A stretch of 64,000 bases of DNA, taken from the NCBI GenBank assembly GCA_041871065.1, contig CP168942.1, positions 1,954,501 through 2,018,500 on the forward strand, in the 5' to 3' direction. The position numbers were made by a program, and so were the translations under genes. This document shows, in pieces, positions 45,030 through 56,484 of the stretch; the first letter of the stretch is position 1, and each line of letters opens with the position of its first letter. Source of the stretch: Weissella confusa (GTDB lineage Bacteria; Bacillota; Bacilli; Lactobacillales; Lactobacillaceae). The notes beneath the pieces were generated by a model. That model was not told where the DNA came from. It was given only the letters and a program-made list of their open reading frames with translations, and searched no databases.

Positions 45030-45295
45030 TTGCCCGCTAATTTTAGTTTCTGGGGTGGGACAAGTGCCTTGTGTACTGTATTCCAGAAGAAAATGGGAAT
45101 GCATCTGCAATCGGTCGTCTTGGGTTTATAGTTAATACGTCGTGAGATTCTCTTACTAATTCTCAACTAAGACGTTTTATCTAGCTGACTACCCCAAATT
45201 TCGCTAGATATGCTGGCTCAACCCACGAGCTTAGCATTGAAAAGAAAAGAGCAACTGGTACTTATATCGCAGAAAAGTATCAGTTGCTCTTTTTT
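45030..45295 (+). other. Non-coding stretch with three hairpins ending in a plus-strand terminator
   Basis: No gene is visible between the adhesin promoter and the rpoC terminator. On the plus strand, ACGTC-x-TGAGA pairs with TCTCA-x-GACGT (about 45137-45175), TATCTAGC (45178-45185) pairs perfectly with GCTAGATA (45203-45210), and AAAAGAGCAACTG (45245-45257) pairs with CAGTTGCTCTTTT before six T in all. This resembles a structured RNA ending in an intrinsic terminator. A TGGGACA motif near 45055 recalls short intergenic repeats of Lactobacillales (from memory, unchecked). Confidence 0.4.
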
Positions 45296-45306
45296 CATAT
45301 GTATAC

Positions 45307-45352
45307 AAAAAAGCACTTCAACTAGATTCACATCTAAGTTGAAGTGCTTTTT
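45307..45352. terminator. Bidirectional terminator after rpoC
   Basis: AAAAAAGCACTTCAACT pairs with AGTTGAAGTGCTTTTT around a loop of about 13 bases, with T on both outer sides. It ends the rpoBC transcript (minus). Confidence 0.93.
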
Positions 45353-45380
45353 GTTATGAACTAACAGCGATTAACCGAGA

Positions 45381-48300
45381 TTAGTCGTTGTGCAAGTTCA
45401 TTGAGTTTTCAATATCAGCGATTGAAGGAATCTTCGTACCCTCTTCAGTTGATACAACAACAGGATCTGCAACGACCTTGTCTTCAACAGCTTGGTATTG
45501 CTTCATACCAGTACCAGCTGGGATCAACTTACCGATGATAACGTTCTCCTTCAAACCAACCAATGGATCGTTCTTTCCACGGATAGCAGCGTCAGTCAAG
45601 ACACGAGTCGTCTCTTGGAATGATGCGGCTGACAAGAATGAGTTCGTCTCCAATGATGCCTTGGTAATACCAAGCAAAACTGGACGTGCTGTGGCTGGCA
45701 AACCACCCTTCAACAACGTCTCTTCGTTAGCATCACGGAATTGCGCGATATCCATCAACGTACCTGGCAACAAGTCCGTTTCACCCGGATCCATGACACG
45801 CACCTTACGAAGCATTTGGCGAGCCATAACTTCGATGTGCTTGTCAGAGATCTCAACACCTTGCATACGGTAAACCTTTTGCACTTCACGCACAATGTAG
45901 TTTTCCGTAGCCAACGTGTCACGTACTTGGATGATTTCCTTAGGGTCAGCTGAACCTTCGTTCAACGTCTCACCACGGTGGATTTGATCACCTTCGGCCA
46001 CACGCATGCGTGCAGTCATTGGCAACGTGTAAGTACGCGTATCCGTCTCACCTTGAACAGTAACTTCCTTAGTACGTTCTGCTGGGTTTTCTTCAATAGA
46101 AGTAACCTCACCAGTAACTTCAGTAATCATAGCACGACCCTTAGGGTTACGTGCTTCAAAGATTTCTTGCACACGAGGAAGTCCTTGCGTGATATCGTTT
46201 CCGGCAACACCACCAGTGTGGAAAGTACGCATAGTCAATTGCGTACCAGGCTCACCGATTGATTGTGCGGCAACAGTACCAACAGCTTCACCAACTTCAA
46301 CAACGTCACCAGTAGCCATGTTGCGACCGTAGTCGTATACGCAGACACCGTGTTCCGTGTTGCAAGTAAAGGCTGAACGAATGTTAACAGTCGTTACGCC
46401 GGCGTTGACAATGGCCTTAGCCTTGTCTTCGTCGATCATTTGGTTGTGAGCAACGATGACTTCACCAGTCTTAGGGTCGATAACAGCCTTTTGTGCATAA
46501 CGTCCCAAAATACGCTCGTACAATGACTCGATGACTTCGTTACCGTTCATGATTGCAGAAACATCCAAACCACGATCAGTACCACAGTCGATCTCACGAA
46601 TGATAACGTCTTGCGCAACGTCAACCAAACGACGAGTCATGTAACCTGAGTCGGCCGTCTTCAAGGCCGTATCAGTCATACCCTTACGAGCACCGTGAGT
46701 TGAGAAGAACATTTCCAAAACTGACAATCCCTCACGGAAGTTGGCAATGATAGGCAACTCCATGATACGTCCGTTAGGCGCAGCCATCAAACCACGCATA
46801 CCGGCCAATTGCGTAAAGTTAGAAATGTTACCACGAGCTCCTGAATCTGACATCATGAAGATGTTGTTATCAGGCTCGAAGTGCTCAATAAGCTTAGCAG
46901 TAATGTCATCCTTCGCTTGGTTCCAGATGGCAATAACACGCTCATAACGCTCATCGTCAGTAATCAATCCACGACGGAATTGCTTAGAAACAGTAGCGAC
47001 TTGCTTGTGAGCTTCTTCGATGATTCCTGGCTTTTCCTTCAAGTCAGTAACGTCGGCCACACCAACCGTCAAACCAGACTTAGTTGACTCATCGTAACCC
47101 AAGTCCTTCATGCGGTCCAATAGCAATGACGTTTCAGTAACCTTGTAGATCTTGTAGACTTCGGCAACGATGTCTGACAAGAATCCCTTCTTGAATGGAG
47201 GCAAGATTGGCGTCTCAGCAAAGTGTGCCTTGATGTCAGTTCCTGGCTCCAAGAAGAAGCGGTCGTCAATGGCGTGCAAGTTAGCCTCGGTTGGCTCGTT
47301 CAAGTATGGGAAGTCGACTGGCAAGATGTCGTTAAAGAACAACTTACCAACAGTCGTCGTCATGATACGTGAACGTTGCTCGTCAGTGAATGGCTTTTCT
47401 GCAGGGAATGAAGACGTTTGAACTCCAATACGAGTGTGCAAGTGCACATACTTGTTTTGGAATGCAGTACGAGCTTCGTTGATATCCTTGAAGACCATAC
47501 CTTCACCTTCACGACCAGCTTCTTCAGTCGTCAAGTAGTAGTTACCGATAACCATGTCCTGTGATGGGGCCACGATAGGCTTACCATCCTTAGGTGCCAA
47601 GATGTGTCCAGCGGCAAGCATCAACAAACGAGCTTCTGCTTGAGCTTCATCTGACAAAGGAACGTGGATGGCCATTTGGTCACCGTCAAAGTCGGCGTTA
47701 TAAGCTTCAGTAACCAATGGGTGCAAACGCATAGCCTTACCTGGCACTAGGACAGGTTCGAACGCTTGAATACCCAAACGGTGAAGCGTTGGTGCACGGT
47801 TCAAAAGAACTGGGTGCTCCTTGATAACGTCATCCAAGACGTCCATAACAGCGTCATCACGACGGTCGATCATACGCTTTGCGGCACGGATGTTTCCAAC
47901 CAAGTCACGCGCAACCAATTCCTTCATGATGAATGGGCGGAACAATTCCATAGCCATTGGACGTGGCAATCCCATTTGGTTCATCTTCAAGAAAGGACCA
48001 ACGTCGATAACTGAACGTCCTGAGTAGTCAACACGCTTACCAAGCAAGTTTTGACGGAAACGTCCTTGCTTACCCTTAAGCATGTGTGACAATGACTTCA
48101 ATGGACGGTTACCAGGACCTGTTACAGGACGTCCGCGACGACCGTTGTCAACCAACGCGTCGACGGCTTCTTGCAACATACGCTTTTCGTTTTGCACGAT
48201 GATTCCAGGTGCGTTCAACTCCAACAAACGCTTCAAACGGTTGTTACGGTTGATAACACGACGGTACAAATCGTTCAAGTCAGACGTTGCAAAACGTCCA

Positions 48301-49037
48301 CCTTCCAATTGCACCATTGGACGCAAGTCAGGTGGGATAACTGGAATAACATCCATAACCATCCACTCTGGCTTGTTACCTGACTTAACGAAAGCTTCGA
48401 TAATGTCCAAACGACGAACGGCGCGAACACGCTTTTGACCAGTGGCCTCACGCAATTCTGCCTTCAACGTCTCAACTTCGGCTTCCAAGTCAACGTTTGA
48501 CAACAACGTTTGTACAGCTTCAGCACCCATGCCAGCTTCAAATGCGCTACCATATTCTGCCTTCAACTCGCGGTACTCGCGTTCTGACAACAATTGCTTT
48601 TCAGTCAAAGGTGTATCACCGGCCTTTGTAACCACGTAAGAAGCGAAGTAAATAATCTCTTCCAATGAACGTGGTGACATGTCCAAGACCAATCCCATAC
48701 GTGAAGGGATTCCCTTGAAGTACCAGATGTGTGATACAGGAGCGGCCAACTCGATGTGACCCATGCGCTCACGGCGGACCTTTGAAGACGTTACTTCAAC
48801 GCCGCAACGATCACAAACGATTCCCTTGTAACGAATACGCTTGTACTTTCCGCACGCACATTCGTAATCCTTGGTAGGTCCAAAGATACGCTCGTCGAAA
48901 AGTCCATCCTTTTCAGGCTTGAGCGTACGATAGTTGATTGTCTCAGGCTTCTTAACTTCACCATAAGACCAGCTGCGAATCTTGTCTGGGCTAGCCAGTC
49001 CGATTTGCATGCTTTCAAACTTATTGACATCAATCAA
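45381..49037 (-). CDS. rpoC: DNA-directed RNA polymerase subunit beta'
   Basis: Catalytic clamp subunit of RNA polymerase, 1218 residues, normal for Firmicutes. The N-terminal zinc ribbon with [19 protein letters not shown] is complete, the catalytic [12 protein letters not shown] is intact, and the trigger-loop and jaw regions follow. The start is TTG (49037) with AGGGG 8 bases upstream; the protein then begins [20 protein letters not shown] as expected. It is 163 bases after rpoB, with hairpins in between. Confidence 0.97.
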   Translation of the reverse strand: MIDVNKFESMQIGLASPDKIRSWSYGEVKKPETINYRTLKPEKDGLFDERIFGPTKDYECACGKYKRIRYKGIVCDRCGVEVTSSKVRRERMGHIELAAPVSHIWYFKGIPSRMGLVLDMSPRSLEEIIYFASYVVTKAGDTPLTEKQLLSEREYRELKAEYGSAFEAGMGAEAVQTLLSNVDLEAEVETLKAELREATGQKRVRAVRRLDIIEAFVKSGNKPEWMVMDVIPVIPPDLRPMVQLEGGRFATSDLNDLYRRVINRNNRLKRLLELNAPGIIVQNEKRMLQEAVDALVDNGRRGRPVTGPGNRPLKSLSHMLKGKQGRFRQNLLGKRVDYSGRSVIDVGPFLKMNQMGLPRPMAMELFRPFIMKELVARDLVGNIRAAKRMIDRRDDAVMDVLDDVIKEHPVLLNRAPTLHRLGIQAFEPVLVPGKAMRLHPLVTEAYNADFDGDQMAIHVPLSDEAQAEARLLMLAAGHILAPKDGKPIVAPSQDMVIGNYYLTTEEAGREGEGMVFKDINEARTAFQNKYVHLHTRIGVQTSSFPAEKPFTDEQRSRIMTTTVGKLFFNDILPVDFPYLNEPTEANLHAIDDRFFLEPGTDIKAHFAETPILPPFKKGFLSDIVAEVYKIYKVTETSLLLDRMKDLGYDESTKSGLTVGVADVTDLKEKPGIIEEAHKQVATVSKQFRRGLITDDERYERVIAIWNQAKDDITAKLIEHFEPDNNIFMMSDSGARGNISNFTQLAGMRGLMAAPNGRIMELPIIANFREGLSVLEMFFSTHGARKGMTDTALKTADSGYMTRRLVDVAQDVIIREIDCGTDRGLDVSAIMNGNEVIESLYERILGRYAQKAVIDPKTGEVIVAHNQMIDEDKAKAIVNAGVTTVNIRSAFTCNTEHGVCVYDYGRNMATGDVVEVGEAVGTVAAQSIGEPGTQLTMRTFHTGGVAGNDITQGLPRVQEIFEARNPKGRAMITEVTGEVTSIEENPAERTKEVTVQGETDTRTYTLPMTARMRVAEGDQIHRGETLNEGSADPKEIIQVRDTLATENYIVREVQKVYRMQGVEISDKHIEVMARQMLRKVRVMDPGETDLLPGTLMDIAQFRDANEETLLKGGLPATARPVLLGITKASLETNSFLSAASFQETTRVLTDAAIRGKNDPLVGLKENVIIGKLIPAGTGMKQYQAVEDKVVADPVVVSTEEGTKIPSIADIENSMNLHND

Positions 49038-49096
49038 TGGTTTGACCCCTTTCGTAGGTTCCTATATACAATCCAATCCAGCACTTCACTAAGTCC

Positions 49097-49156
49097 GTGC
49101 TTACCATGTTCGAATGATCAAACGCAGTAAGCACGAACCTAGCAATGTGCTAGGTT
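49097..49156 (-). promoter_or_regulatory. Hairpins between rpoB and rpoC
   Basis: GTGCTTAC (49097-49104) pairs perfectly with GTAAGCAC (49127-49134), and AACCTAGC (49136-49143) with GCTAGGTT (49149-49156). No T-run follows, so it is not a simple terminator; it may be a processing or translation-control structure. Confidence 0.5.
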
Positions 49157-49200
49157 GGCTAACAATCTCTTAAAAGTAGCGCAGGGCTAAGAATAATCTC

Positions 49201-52200
49201 TTATTCAGCGTCGTTCAAGTTAACGACACCGTCAGCCTTAGGAGCTGATGCTTCGGCACCGTCGGCAGCAAATTCTTGTGCCAAACGTTGTGCTTCTGCA
49301 TTAGCGGCTTCGATGTTAACGATTGAATCGTCATCATCCATGTCACGCAATTCGATCTCACGATCATCTGCGTCCAAGACCTTCATGTCCAAACCAAGAG
49401 CTTGCAATTCCTTAACCAAGACACGGAATGACTCCGGTACACCTGGCTTAGGGATTTGGTCACCCTTAACGATGGCCTCGTAAGTCTTAACACGACCAAC
49501 AACGTCATCTGACTTGTACGTCAAGATTTCTTGCAAAGTGTGCGCAGCACCATAGGCCTCAAGGGCCCAAACTTCCATTTCACCGAAACGCTGTCCACCG
49601 AATTGCGCCTTACCACCAAGTGGTTGTTGCGTAACAAGTGAGTAAGGTCCGATTGAACGGGCGTGCATCTTGTCGTCGACCATGTGGGCCAACTTCATGT
49701 AGTGCATGATTCCGACAGAAACACGCTTGTCGAAGGCTTCACCAGTACGACCATCGTACAAGACAGTCTTACCGTCTGATGGCAAACCAGCTTCCTTCAA
49801 AGCGTCCCAGATATCCGCGTCACGGGCACCGTCAAAGACAGGTGATGCGATGTGGATACCCAATTCGCGAGCAGCCATACCCAAGTGCAATTCAAGCACT
49901 TGTCCGATATTCATACGAGATGGCACACCCATTGGTGACAACATAATGTCGATAGGCGTTCCGTCTGGCATGAATGGCATGTCTTCTGAAGGCACGATAA
50001 CTGAAACAGTTCCCTTGTTACCGTGACGACCGGCCATCTTGTCACCAACTTGAATCTTACGACGTTGTGCGATGTAAACACGAACCATCATGTTAACACC
50101 TGGTGCCAATTCGTCACCGTTCTCACGCGTAAAGATACGAACGTCTTGAACGACACCGCCACCACCGTGAGGAACACGCAATGACGTATCACGAACTTCA
50201 CGGGCCTTCTCACCGAAGATGGCGTGTAGCAAACGCTCTTCAGCTGACAATTCAGTAACACCCTTAGGCGTAACCTTACCAACCAAAAGATCACCGTCTT
50301 CAACTTCAGCACCGATACGGATAATTCCGCGCTCGTCCAAGTTCTTCAATTGCTCTTCACCAGTGTTAGGGATTTCGCGAGTGAACTCTTCAGGGCCAAG
50401 CTTCGTATCACGAGCCTCTGATTCGTATTCTTCAATGTGGATTGACGTGTAAACATCATCGCGGATCAAACGTTCGTTGATGATGATGGCATCTTCAAAG
50501 TTATATCCTTGCCAAGTCATGAAGGCGATCAATGGGTTTTGTCCCAAAGCCAATTCACCTTGCTCCATTGATGGACCATCGGCCAAAACTTCGTCGGCAT
50601 CAACTGCATCCCCAACCTTAACGATTGGACGTTGGTTGTAGTTCTTACCGGCATTTGAACGACGGAACTTCATCAATTCGTACTTATCAAGTGAACCATC
50701 TTCGCGACGAACGCGGATTTCGCGACCGTCAACGTACTCAACCGTACCAGGGTACTTAGCGATAATGGCAACACCGGCGTCGTGGGCAGCCTTGTATTCG
50801 ATACCCGTACCAATCAATGGTGCGTGTGGATCGATCAAAGGAACCGCTTGACGTTGCATGTTGGCACCCATCAAGGCACGGTTAGAGTCATCGTTTTCCA
50901 AGAAAGGAATTGCGGCCGTGGCAACGGCAACAATTTGCTTAGGAGAAACGTCCATGTAGTCAACTTGGTCGATAGAAACTTCGACGTTTTCCTCACTCTT
51001 ACGAGCTAAAACAACGTCAGAAGCAAATGATCCATCTTCGTTCAAAACTGAGTTACCTTGGGCAACGATGAAGTTATCTTCTTCGTCGGCCGTCAAGTAG
51101 TCAATCTTGTCCGTAACCTTGTGAGTCGTCCAGTCAACACGACGGTATGGCGTCTCAATGAATCCGTAACGGTTAACACGACCGTACGTAGCCAATGAGT
51201 TGATCAAACCGATGTTAGGACCTTCAGGCGTTTCGATAGGGTCCATACGTCCGTAGTGCGTGTAGTGCACGTCTCGGACTTCATAACCGGCACGGTCACG
51301 AGTCAAACCACCAGGTCCCAAGGCAGATAGACGACGCTTGTTCGTCAATTCTCCAAGAGGGTTAGTTTGGTCCATGAATTGTGACAATTGTGATGAACCG
51401 AAGAACTCCTTAACAGCTGCCACAACAGGGCGGATGTTAATCAATTGTTGTGGTGTAACCGTATCTGGGTCTTGGATAGACATACGCTCACGAACCACAC
51501 GCTCCATACGGCTCAAACCGATACGGAATGTGTTTTGCAACAATTCACCCACACGACGGATACGACGGTTACCCAAGTGGTCAATGTCGTCCGTTGCGCC
51601 GATGCCCAATGGCAAGTTCAAGAAGTAGTTCATACCAGCGATAATATCAGCTGGTTGGATCGTACGAACAGATTCGTCAAATTGACCGTTACCGATCACT
51701 GGCAAAACCTTTTCAGGATCCTCTGGGTTTTCAACCAAGATAGTTTGCAACGTCATAGGCGTCGTCACAACACCTTCGTCTGAAGGCGTAAATGTCGTCG
51801 TCTTAAAGTCGTCACGGTCAAGGAATGGTGCCAAAGCAGCCATAACCTTCTTGTCGACAACCGTTCCCTTTTCGGCGATAACTTCACCAGTATCAGGGTC
51901 GGCCAACGTCTCACCCAACGTCAAGCCCATCAAACGCGTCTTCAATGACAACTTCTTGTTGATCTTGTAACGACCAACAGGTGCCAAATCGTAACGCTTT
52001 GGGTCGAAGAAGCGAGCCGTCAACAAGGCACGAGATGAATCGGCCGTCTTTGGCTCACCTGGACGTAGGCGTTCGTAGATGTCCTTCAAGGCCTCTTCGA
52101 CACGTGAGTCGTTGATGTCCTTGTGAACGTCCTTATCCAACGTCAATGAGATTGAATCGTATTGGTCACCCAAGATTTGCAAAACCTCTGAATCTGATCC

Positions 52201-52803
52201 GTAACCCAAGGCACGAACCAATTCAGTAACAGGCAACTTACGCGTACGATCGATACGTACGTAGCTCAATCCCTTTGCGTCTGTTTCAAATTCCAACCAA
52301 GCACCACGGCTTGGGATGAACGTCGTACCGTAGTTAGGACGACCGTTCTTGTCCAATTCCTCGTTGTAGTAAACACCAGGAGAGCGAACAAGTTGTGAAA
52401 CGATAACACGCTCAGCTCCGTTAATGATGAACGTACCTGATGGCGTCATCAATGGGAAGTCACCGAAGAACACGTCTTGTGACTTGATTTCACCAGTTTC
52501 TTGGTTCGTCAAGCGCAACGTTACGTGCAATGGTGCTGAGTAATTTGCATCGTGGTTACGAGCTTCTTCTACTGTGTACTTAGGCTCCATGAGCTTATAG
52601 TCCACAAATTCCAATGACAACTTTCCTTGGAAATCTTCGATTGGCAAAATGTCAGTGAACATTTCACGCAATCCTTCATCCAAGAACCAGTTGTATGAGT
52701 CCGTTTGGATCTCAATCAAGTTAGGCAAATCAAGGACTTCCTTGATTCGTGCGTAACTGCGACGAACACGGTGCTTACCGTACTTTACAAGCGTTCCTAC
52801 CAA
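49201..52803 (-). CDS. rpoB: DNA-directed RNA polymerase subunit beta
   Basis: Catalytic subunit of RNA polymerase and target of rifampicin, 1200 residues. The rifampicin pocket [20 protein letters not shown] and [20 protein letters not shown] are wild-type-like. The start is placed at TTG 52803 because GAGGTGG lies 5 bases upstream and the protein then reads [20 protein letters not shown], which aligns with the first residue of Bacillus RpoB; GTG codons at 52812 and 52839 are alternatives. It is preceded by a structured leader. Confidence 0.95.
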   Translation of the reverse strand: MVGTLVKYGKHRVRRSYARIKEVLDLPNLIEIQTDSYNWFLDEGLREMFTDILPIEDFQGKLSLEFVDYKLMEPKYTVEEARNHDANYSAPLHVTLRLTNQETGEIKSQDVFFGDFPLMTPSGTFIINGAERVIVSQLVRSPGVYYNEELDKNGRPNYGTTFIPSRGAWLEFETDAKGLSYVRIDRTRKLPVTELVRALGYGSDSEVLQILGDQYDSISLTLDKDVHKDINDSRVEEALKDIYERLRPGEPKTADSSRALLTARFFDPKRYDLAPVGRYKINKKLSLKTRLMGLTLGETLADPDTGEVIAEKGTVVDKKVMAALAPFLDRDDFKTTTFTPSDEGVVTTPMTLQTILVENPEDPEKVLPVIGNGQFDESVRTIQPADIIAGMNYFLNLPLGIGATDDIDHLGNRRIRRVGELLQNTFRIGLSRMERVVRERMSIQDPDTVTPQQLINIRPVVAAVKEFFGSSQLSQFMDQTNPLGELTNKRRLSALGPGGLTRDRAGYEVRDVHYTHYGRMDPIETPEGPNIGLINSLATYGRVNRYGFIETPYRRVDWTTHKVTDKIDYLTADEEDNFIVAQGNSVLNEDGSFASDVVLARKSEENVEVSIDQVDYMDVSPKQIVAVATAAIPFLENDDSNRALMGANMQRQAVPLIDPHAPLIGTGIEYKAAHDAGVAIIAKYPGTVEYVDGREIRVRREDGSLDKYELMKFRRSNAGKNYNQRPIVKVGDAVDADEVLADGPSMEQGELALGQNPLIAFMTWQGYNFEDAIIINERLIRDDVYTSIHIEEYESEARDTKLGPEEFTREIPNTGEEQLKNLDERGIIRIGAEVEDGDLLVGKVTPKGVTELSAEERLLHAIFGEKAREVRDTSLRVPHGGGGVVQDVRIFTRENGDELAPGVNMMVRVYIAQRRKIQVGDKMAGRHGNKGTVSVIVPSEDMPFMPDGTPIDIMLSPMGVPSRMNIGQVLELHLGMAARELGIHIASPVFDGARDADIWDALKEAGLPSDGKTVLYDGRTGEAFDKRVSVGIMHYMKLAHMVDDKMHARSIGPYSLVTQQPLGGKAQFGGQRFGEMEVWALEAYGAAHTLQEILTYKSDDVVGRVKTYEAIVKGDQIPKPGVPESFRVLVKELQALGLDMKVLDADDREIELRDMDDDDSIVNIEAANAEAQRLAQEFAADGAEASAPKADGVVNLNDAE

Positions 52804-52889
52804 GTTTTCCACCTCGCTTTGATTTGGCCAACTGCGCACACCAGTTTCTTTACAGTTTGATTACAAAATCTGTTTTTTACCGGTTTTTG

Positions 52890-52984
52890 AGTGCAAAAAA
52901 GACAACGACATTTTCGACTTCGAAAACGCCACTGCCCCTGCTATAAAGGCTTTCAGGGACAATATTTCCTGTCAGCCGTTGTCT
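52890..52984 (-). promoter_or_regulatory. Structured rpoB leader with terminator-like stem
   Basis: In the minus-strand RNA AGACAACG (52977-52984) pairs with CGTTGTCT (52900-52907), directly followed by U-run (52895-52900). Inside are CCCTG/CAGGG and a perfect TTTTCGA/TCGAAAA hairpin (52911-52926), giving a three-way-junction layout. It starts about 16 nt into the transcript and ends about 90 nt before rpoB: the shape of an attenuator. The signal sensed is unknown. Confidence 0.55.
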
Positions 52985-53006
52985 ATGCACAATTAAACTA
53001 CCTTAT

Positions 53007-53035
53007 AGTATACAAGAAAAAGCAAGCATTATCAA
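53007..53035 (-). promoter_or_regulatory. Promoter of rpoBC
   Basis: Minus strand -35 TTGATA (53030-53035), 17-base spacer, -10 TATACT (53007-53012). A second TTGACA (53049-53054) lies upstream with a poorer -10. Start near 53000. Confidence 0.78.
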
Positions 53036-53080
53036 GGTTTGCGTCCTTTGTCAATACTCGCTTTTTCAAATAAATTATGG

Positions 53081-55576
53081 TTATTCTGTGACCGTCTCTT
53101 TTGGCTCAGCCTTCGCCTTCACGTTAATCGTGATTTCACCGGCCTTCGCACCGATTGTCACAACATCATTCGTTGTAATCTTACCGCTCAACAATTCCTC
53201 TGACAAACGATCTTCAACCTTCGTTTGTAGCGCACGACGAATTGGACGGGCACCGTATTCAGGATCGAAGCCAGCTTCGGCCACTGCATCAATAGCAGCT
53301 GGCGTCATCTTAACATCGAATCCTTGTTCTGAAATACGCTTCAACACTGACTTGGCCATCAACTTCACGATTTGGTGTAGTTCTGGCTTTGTCAAAGCGT
53401 GGAAGACCACGACTTCGTCAATACGGTTAATAAATTCTGGACGGAACGTCTCACGCAATGTTTGACGAACAGTCGCATTCATTGCGTCGTAGTCCTTAGA
53501 CTTGTCGACCGCACCGAATCCAACTGACTTCTCATCACGCAAACGCGTTGCACCCAAGTTAGACGTCATGATGATAATCGTGTTACGGAAATCAACCTTA
53601 CGTCCCTTAGCATCCGTTAGGTAACCATCGTCGAACACTTGCAACATCAAGTTGTAGATGTCTGGGTGAGCCTTTTCAGCCTCGTCCAACAAGACAACTG
53701 AGTATGGGTTACGACGAACCTTTTCAGTCAATTGACCACCTTCGTCATAACCGACGTAACCAGGTGCTGAACCAACCAAACGGCTTGCTGAGTATGCTTC
53801 ACGGTATTCAGACATATCAACACGAATCATGTTGTCTTCTGAACCAAACATTGCTTCAGCCAATGCCTTAGCCAATTCAGTCTTACCAGTTCCAGTAGGT
53901 CCCAAGAACATAAATGTTCCAATTGGGCGTTGTGGATCCTTCAAACCTGAACGGGCACGACGAATGGCACGGGCAATTGCTGAAACGGCTTCGTCTTGAC
54001 CGATAACACGGTCGTGCAAAACCTTCTCCAAGTTCAACAAACGCTCTTGTTCTGACTTTTCCATTTGCGTTAGTGGAATACCAGTTTGCTCTGAAACCAC
54101 TTCAGCAACATCGTGCGTCGTAACTTCCAAGTCGTAGTTTGACGTTCCTTCAGGTTGCTCAGCATCACGTTCGGCGATGTACTTATCAACCTTCTTCTTT
54201 TGCGTCATTTCCTTCTTACGAAGTTGCGCTGCCAATTCGAAGTCCAAAGACTCGATAGCGGCATCCTTTTCAGCGCGGATAGCTTGCAACTTCTCTTCCA
54301 ACTTAGCCAATGGCGTCTTGTGACCTGAACGATCGATACGAACCTTAGCCGCAGCTTCGTCCATGATATCGATGGCCTTGTCTGGCAAGAAGCGATCCGT
54401 GATGTAACGCACTGACAACTTAACAGCGTCAACTACGGCATCATCTGAAATGGCAACTTGGTGGTGTTGCTCATAACGTGACTTCAAGCCCTTCAAGATT
54501 TCAATGGCATCAGCTTCCGTTGGTTCGTCAACTTGCACTTGGGCAAAACGACGCTCCAAAGCAGCATCAGCTTCAATGTACTTTTGGTACTCATCCAACG
54601 TTGTCGCACCAATCGTTTGCAACTCACCACGAGCCAAAGCTGGCTTCAAGATGTTTGAGGCGTCGATGGCACCTTCTGCACCACCAGCACCAATCAACGT
54701 GTGCAACTCATCGATGAACAAGATGACGTTTCCGTCACGTTGGATTTCGTCGATAACCTTCTTCAAACGGTCTTCGAACTCACCACGATACTTCGTGCCG
54801 GCAACCAAAGAACCCATATCAAGCATCATCAAACGCTTCTTTGCCATGTCAGCTGGCACATCCCCAGCGACAATCTTTTGGGCCAAACCTTCAGCAATCG
54901 CCGTCTTACCAACACCAGGCTCACCAATCAAGACTGGGTTGTTCTTCGTACGACGTGACAAAATTTGGATGACACGCTTAACTTCAGCAGAACGGCCGAC
55001 AACTGGATCCATGCGGTGATCACGCGCTTGTTGCGTCAAATCACGCGCCAATGAATCAAGGGTTGGCGTTCCTTCTTGTGCTTGTTGGTTACCGCGACGG
55101 CCACCACGAGCATCCTTCTTGCGTGCCGTATCATTGATACCAAGCTTACGCAAAATGACACGACGCATCTCACCTGGATTTGCATCCAATGAAATCAAGA
55201 TACGTGATGACAAAATTGAATCATCAGCCAACAATGCCAACAAGATGTGTTCCGTACCAACGCGGCCTTGTTGCATGTTACGTGCTTCTTCACCGGCCAT
55301 TTGCAACACTTCACCAGCCTTTGGTGAGTATGGCAAGTAAGCTTCCTTTTCAGCACGTGACAACGTACCGTAACCAGTGAATCGCTCAATCTCCTCACGA
55401 ATATCATCGTCAGAGATGTTAAATTGTTGCATTACCTTGCTAGCGATACCTTCCTTCTCGATGGCCAAAGCCAACAAAAGGTGCTCAGTACCAACTGCTT
55501 GGTGCTTAAAATACTTTGCTTGTTCTTGCGCCAAAACAAGTACGTTCTTGGCGCTTGGTGTGTATTGATTATCCAT
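53081..55576 (-). CDS. clpC: ATP-dependent Clp protease ATP-binding subunit ClpC
   Basis: HSP100 unfoldase feeding ClpP in protein quality control. It has 831 residues from ATG 55576. The repeated Clp N domain is at about 1-145; two AAA+ modules have Walker [10 protein letters not shown] and GPTGTGKTE, the second with FIDELH-like and [13 protein letters not shown] motifs; a coiled middle domain with a UVR-like segment ([14 protein letters not shown]) lies between. It starts one base after the ctsR stop. No clear terminator follows other than an imperfect inverted repeat over the rpoB promoter. Confidence 0.96.
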   Translation of the reverse strand: MDNQYTPSAKNVLVLAQEQAKYFKHQAVGTEHLLLALAIEKEGIASKVMQQFNISDDDIREEIERFTGYGTLSRAEKEAYLPYSPKAGEVLQMAGEEARNMQQGRVGTEHILLALLADDSILSSRILISLDANPGEMRRVILRKLGINDTARKKDARGGRRGNQQAQEGTPTLDSLARDLTQQARDHRMDPVVGRSAEVKRVIQILSRRTKNNPVLIGEPGVGKTAIAEGLAQKIVAGDVPADMAKKRLMMLDMGSLVAGTKYRGEFEDRLKKVIDEIQRDGNVILFIDELHTLIGAGGAEGAIDASNILKPALARGELQTIGATTLDEYQKYIEADAALERRFAQVQVDEPTEADAIEILKGLKSRYEQHHQVAISDDAVVDAVKLSVRYITDRFLPDKAIDIMDEAAAKVRIDRSGHKTPLAKLEEKLQAIRAEKDAAIESLDFELAAQLRKKEMTQKKKVDKYIAERDAEQPEGTSNYDLEVTTHDVAEVVSEQTGIPLTQMEKSEQERLLNLEKVLHDRVIGQDEAVSAIARAIRRARSGLKDPQRPIGTFMFLGPTGTGKTELAKALAEAMFGSEDNMIRVDMSEYREAYSASRLVGSAPGYVGYDEGGQLTEKVRRNPYSVVLLDEAEKAHPDIYNLMLQVFDDGYLTDAKGRKVDFRNTIIIMTSNLGATRLRDEKSVGFGAVDKSKDYDAMNATVRQTLRETFRPEFINRIDEVVVFHALTKPELHQIVKLMAKSVLKRISEQGFDVKMTPAAIDAVAEAGFDPEYGARPIRRALQTKVEDRLSEELLSGKITTNDVVTIGAKAGEITINVKAKAEPKETVTE

Positions 55577-55577
55577 A

Positions 55578-56054
55578 TTAATTACGCTCACTTTCAAACC
55601 GCATTCGGTTTAATAATTGACGTAGCAATCGTCCGCGTAGACGTCCTTCAACTTGAACATCCCCAACGTCCAACGCTTCCTTCGACAACATTGTCAGCAG
55701 CAGCTCCTGCTCCCGTTCCGTTAATATCTCATCGCGTACTAGACTAGATAAGATATCGCGAACCTCACGAACACTCACCTGGTCAGAAAGACTTGATAAC
55801 AACTCTTCAATATAATGAGGATCAGCCCTCAGCGGCACCCGCTCAATGCGGATAAAGCCACCGCCACCGCGTTTTGAAATCACGCGATAACCTTGTTGAA
55901 TTGAAAACCGTGTCTTAATGACATAGTTGATCTGCGAAGGCACAACGTCGAATCGTTCCGCAAGCTCTGCGCGCCGAATTTCAATCTGTTCTGATTGCTG
56001 CAAAATCTGTTTGAGATATGCTTCGATATAGTCTGACATATTTTGTTCAGCCAT
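55578..56054 (-). CDS. ctsR: Class III heat-shock repressor CtsR
   Basis: Represses clp genes and itself, and is inactivated by heat. It has 158 residues. The winged helix includes IRRAELAERFDVVPSQINYVIKTRF and the glycine-rich wing with heat-sensing loop SKRGGGGFIRI. The ATG at 56054 is chosen for GGAGG 7 bases upstream. It is the first gene of ctsR-clpC, without mcsA or mcsB, the usual arrangement in Lactobacillales. Confidence 0.95.
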   Translation of the reverse strand: MAEQNMSDYIEAYLKQILQQSEQIEIRRAELAERFDVVPSQINYVIKTRFSIQQGYRVISKRGGGGFIRIERVPLRADPHYIEELLSSLSDQVSVREVRDILSSLVRDEILTEREQELLLTMLSKEALDVGDVQVEGRLRGRLLRQLLNRMRFESERN

Positions 56055-56065
56055 CTTTGCGCCTC

Positions 56066-56082
56066 CTTGACCAATGTTGACA
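56066..56082 (-). promoter_or_regulatory. CtsR operator
   Basis: Minus strand TGTCAAC-ATT-GGTCAAG, two heptads 10 bases apart, closely matching the known GGTCAAA-N3-GGTCAAA operator. It covers the transcription start and touches the ribosome site, so bound repressor would block initiation. Confidence 0.88.
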
Positions 56083-56084
56083 TT

Positions 56085-56114
56085 ATTATAGAACGTGCGG
56101 TTCACTAATGCCAA
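56085..56114 (-). promoter_or_regulatory. Promoter of ctsR-clpC
   Basis: Minus strand -35 TTGGCA (56109-56114), 18-base spacer, -10 TATAAT (56085-56090). Start near 56078, within the CtsR operator. Confidence 0.8.
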
Positions 56115-56257
56115 TAATTCGTCACGTCGTTCTGACTTAAGGTAAGTTTACCATTAAACACAAAAACCAAACAAAAAATTTCACACTTAATCGATTATGT
56201 AAATCGTACCAAACAAGTTTGCCTATTCAGTTCGAAATCTTGTGGTAAAACACGACA

Positions 56258-56290
56258 GAAAAACCACCAAGTTATTACTTGATGGTTTTT
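56258..56290 (-). terminator. Intrinsic terminator after the tRNA cluster
   Basis: On the minus strand AAAAACCATCAAG pairs with CTTGGTGGTTTTT (one G-T pair) around a 6-base loop, with a T-run. Confidence 0.92.
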
Positions 56291-56298
56291 CCAATCGA

Positions 56299-56371
56299 TG
56301 GGCCTAGCAGGACTCGAACCTGCAATACCCGGTTCGTAGCCGGGGTGTTTATCCAATTAGCATATAAGCCC
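56299..56371 (-). tRNA. tRNA-Arg (anticodon ACG)
   Basis: 73 nt. Acceptor GGGCTTA/TAGGCCC with one G-T pair, anticodon stem CCCGG/CCGGG with loop CTACGAA, T arm GCAGG-TTCGAGT-CCTGC. The D stem (TGCT/AACA) has one C-A mismatch. CCA is not encoded. A34 is the substrate of TadA, encoded at 23503-24048. Confidence 0.93.
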
Positions 56372-56405
56372 ATTATTTAATTATTTGATCCTATAAAGAA
56401 TCAGA

Positions 56406-56478
56406 AGCGAACAACGGGATTCGAACCCGCGACCTCTACCATGGCAAGGTAGCGTTCTACCAACTGAACTATATTCGC
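56406..56478 (-). tRNA. tRNA-Gly (anticodon GCC)
   Basis: 73 nt. Acceptor GCGAATA/TGTTCGC, anticodon stem CTACC/GGTAG with loop TTGCCAT, T arm GCGGG-TTCGAAT-CCCGT. Discriminator T, no encoded CCA. Confidence 0.95.
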
Positions 56479-56484
56479 ATCAAA

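Noticed and set aside
44975..45166. A 63-residue minus-strand frame that could be a transposase or protein remnant
   Set aside because: No family similarity recognised, no ribosome site, and no inverted repeats or target duplication around it; better explained as non-coding structured sequence.
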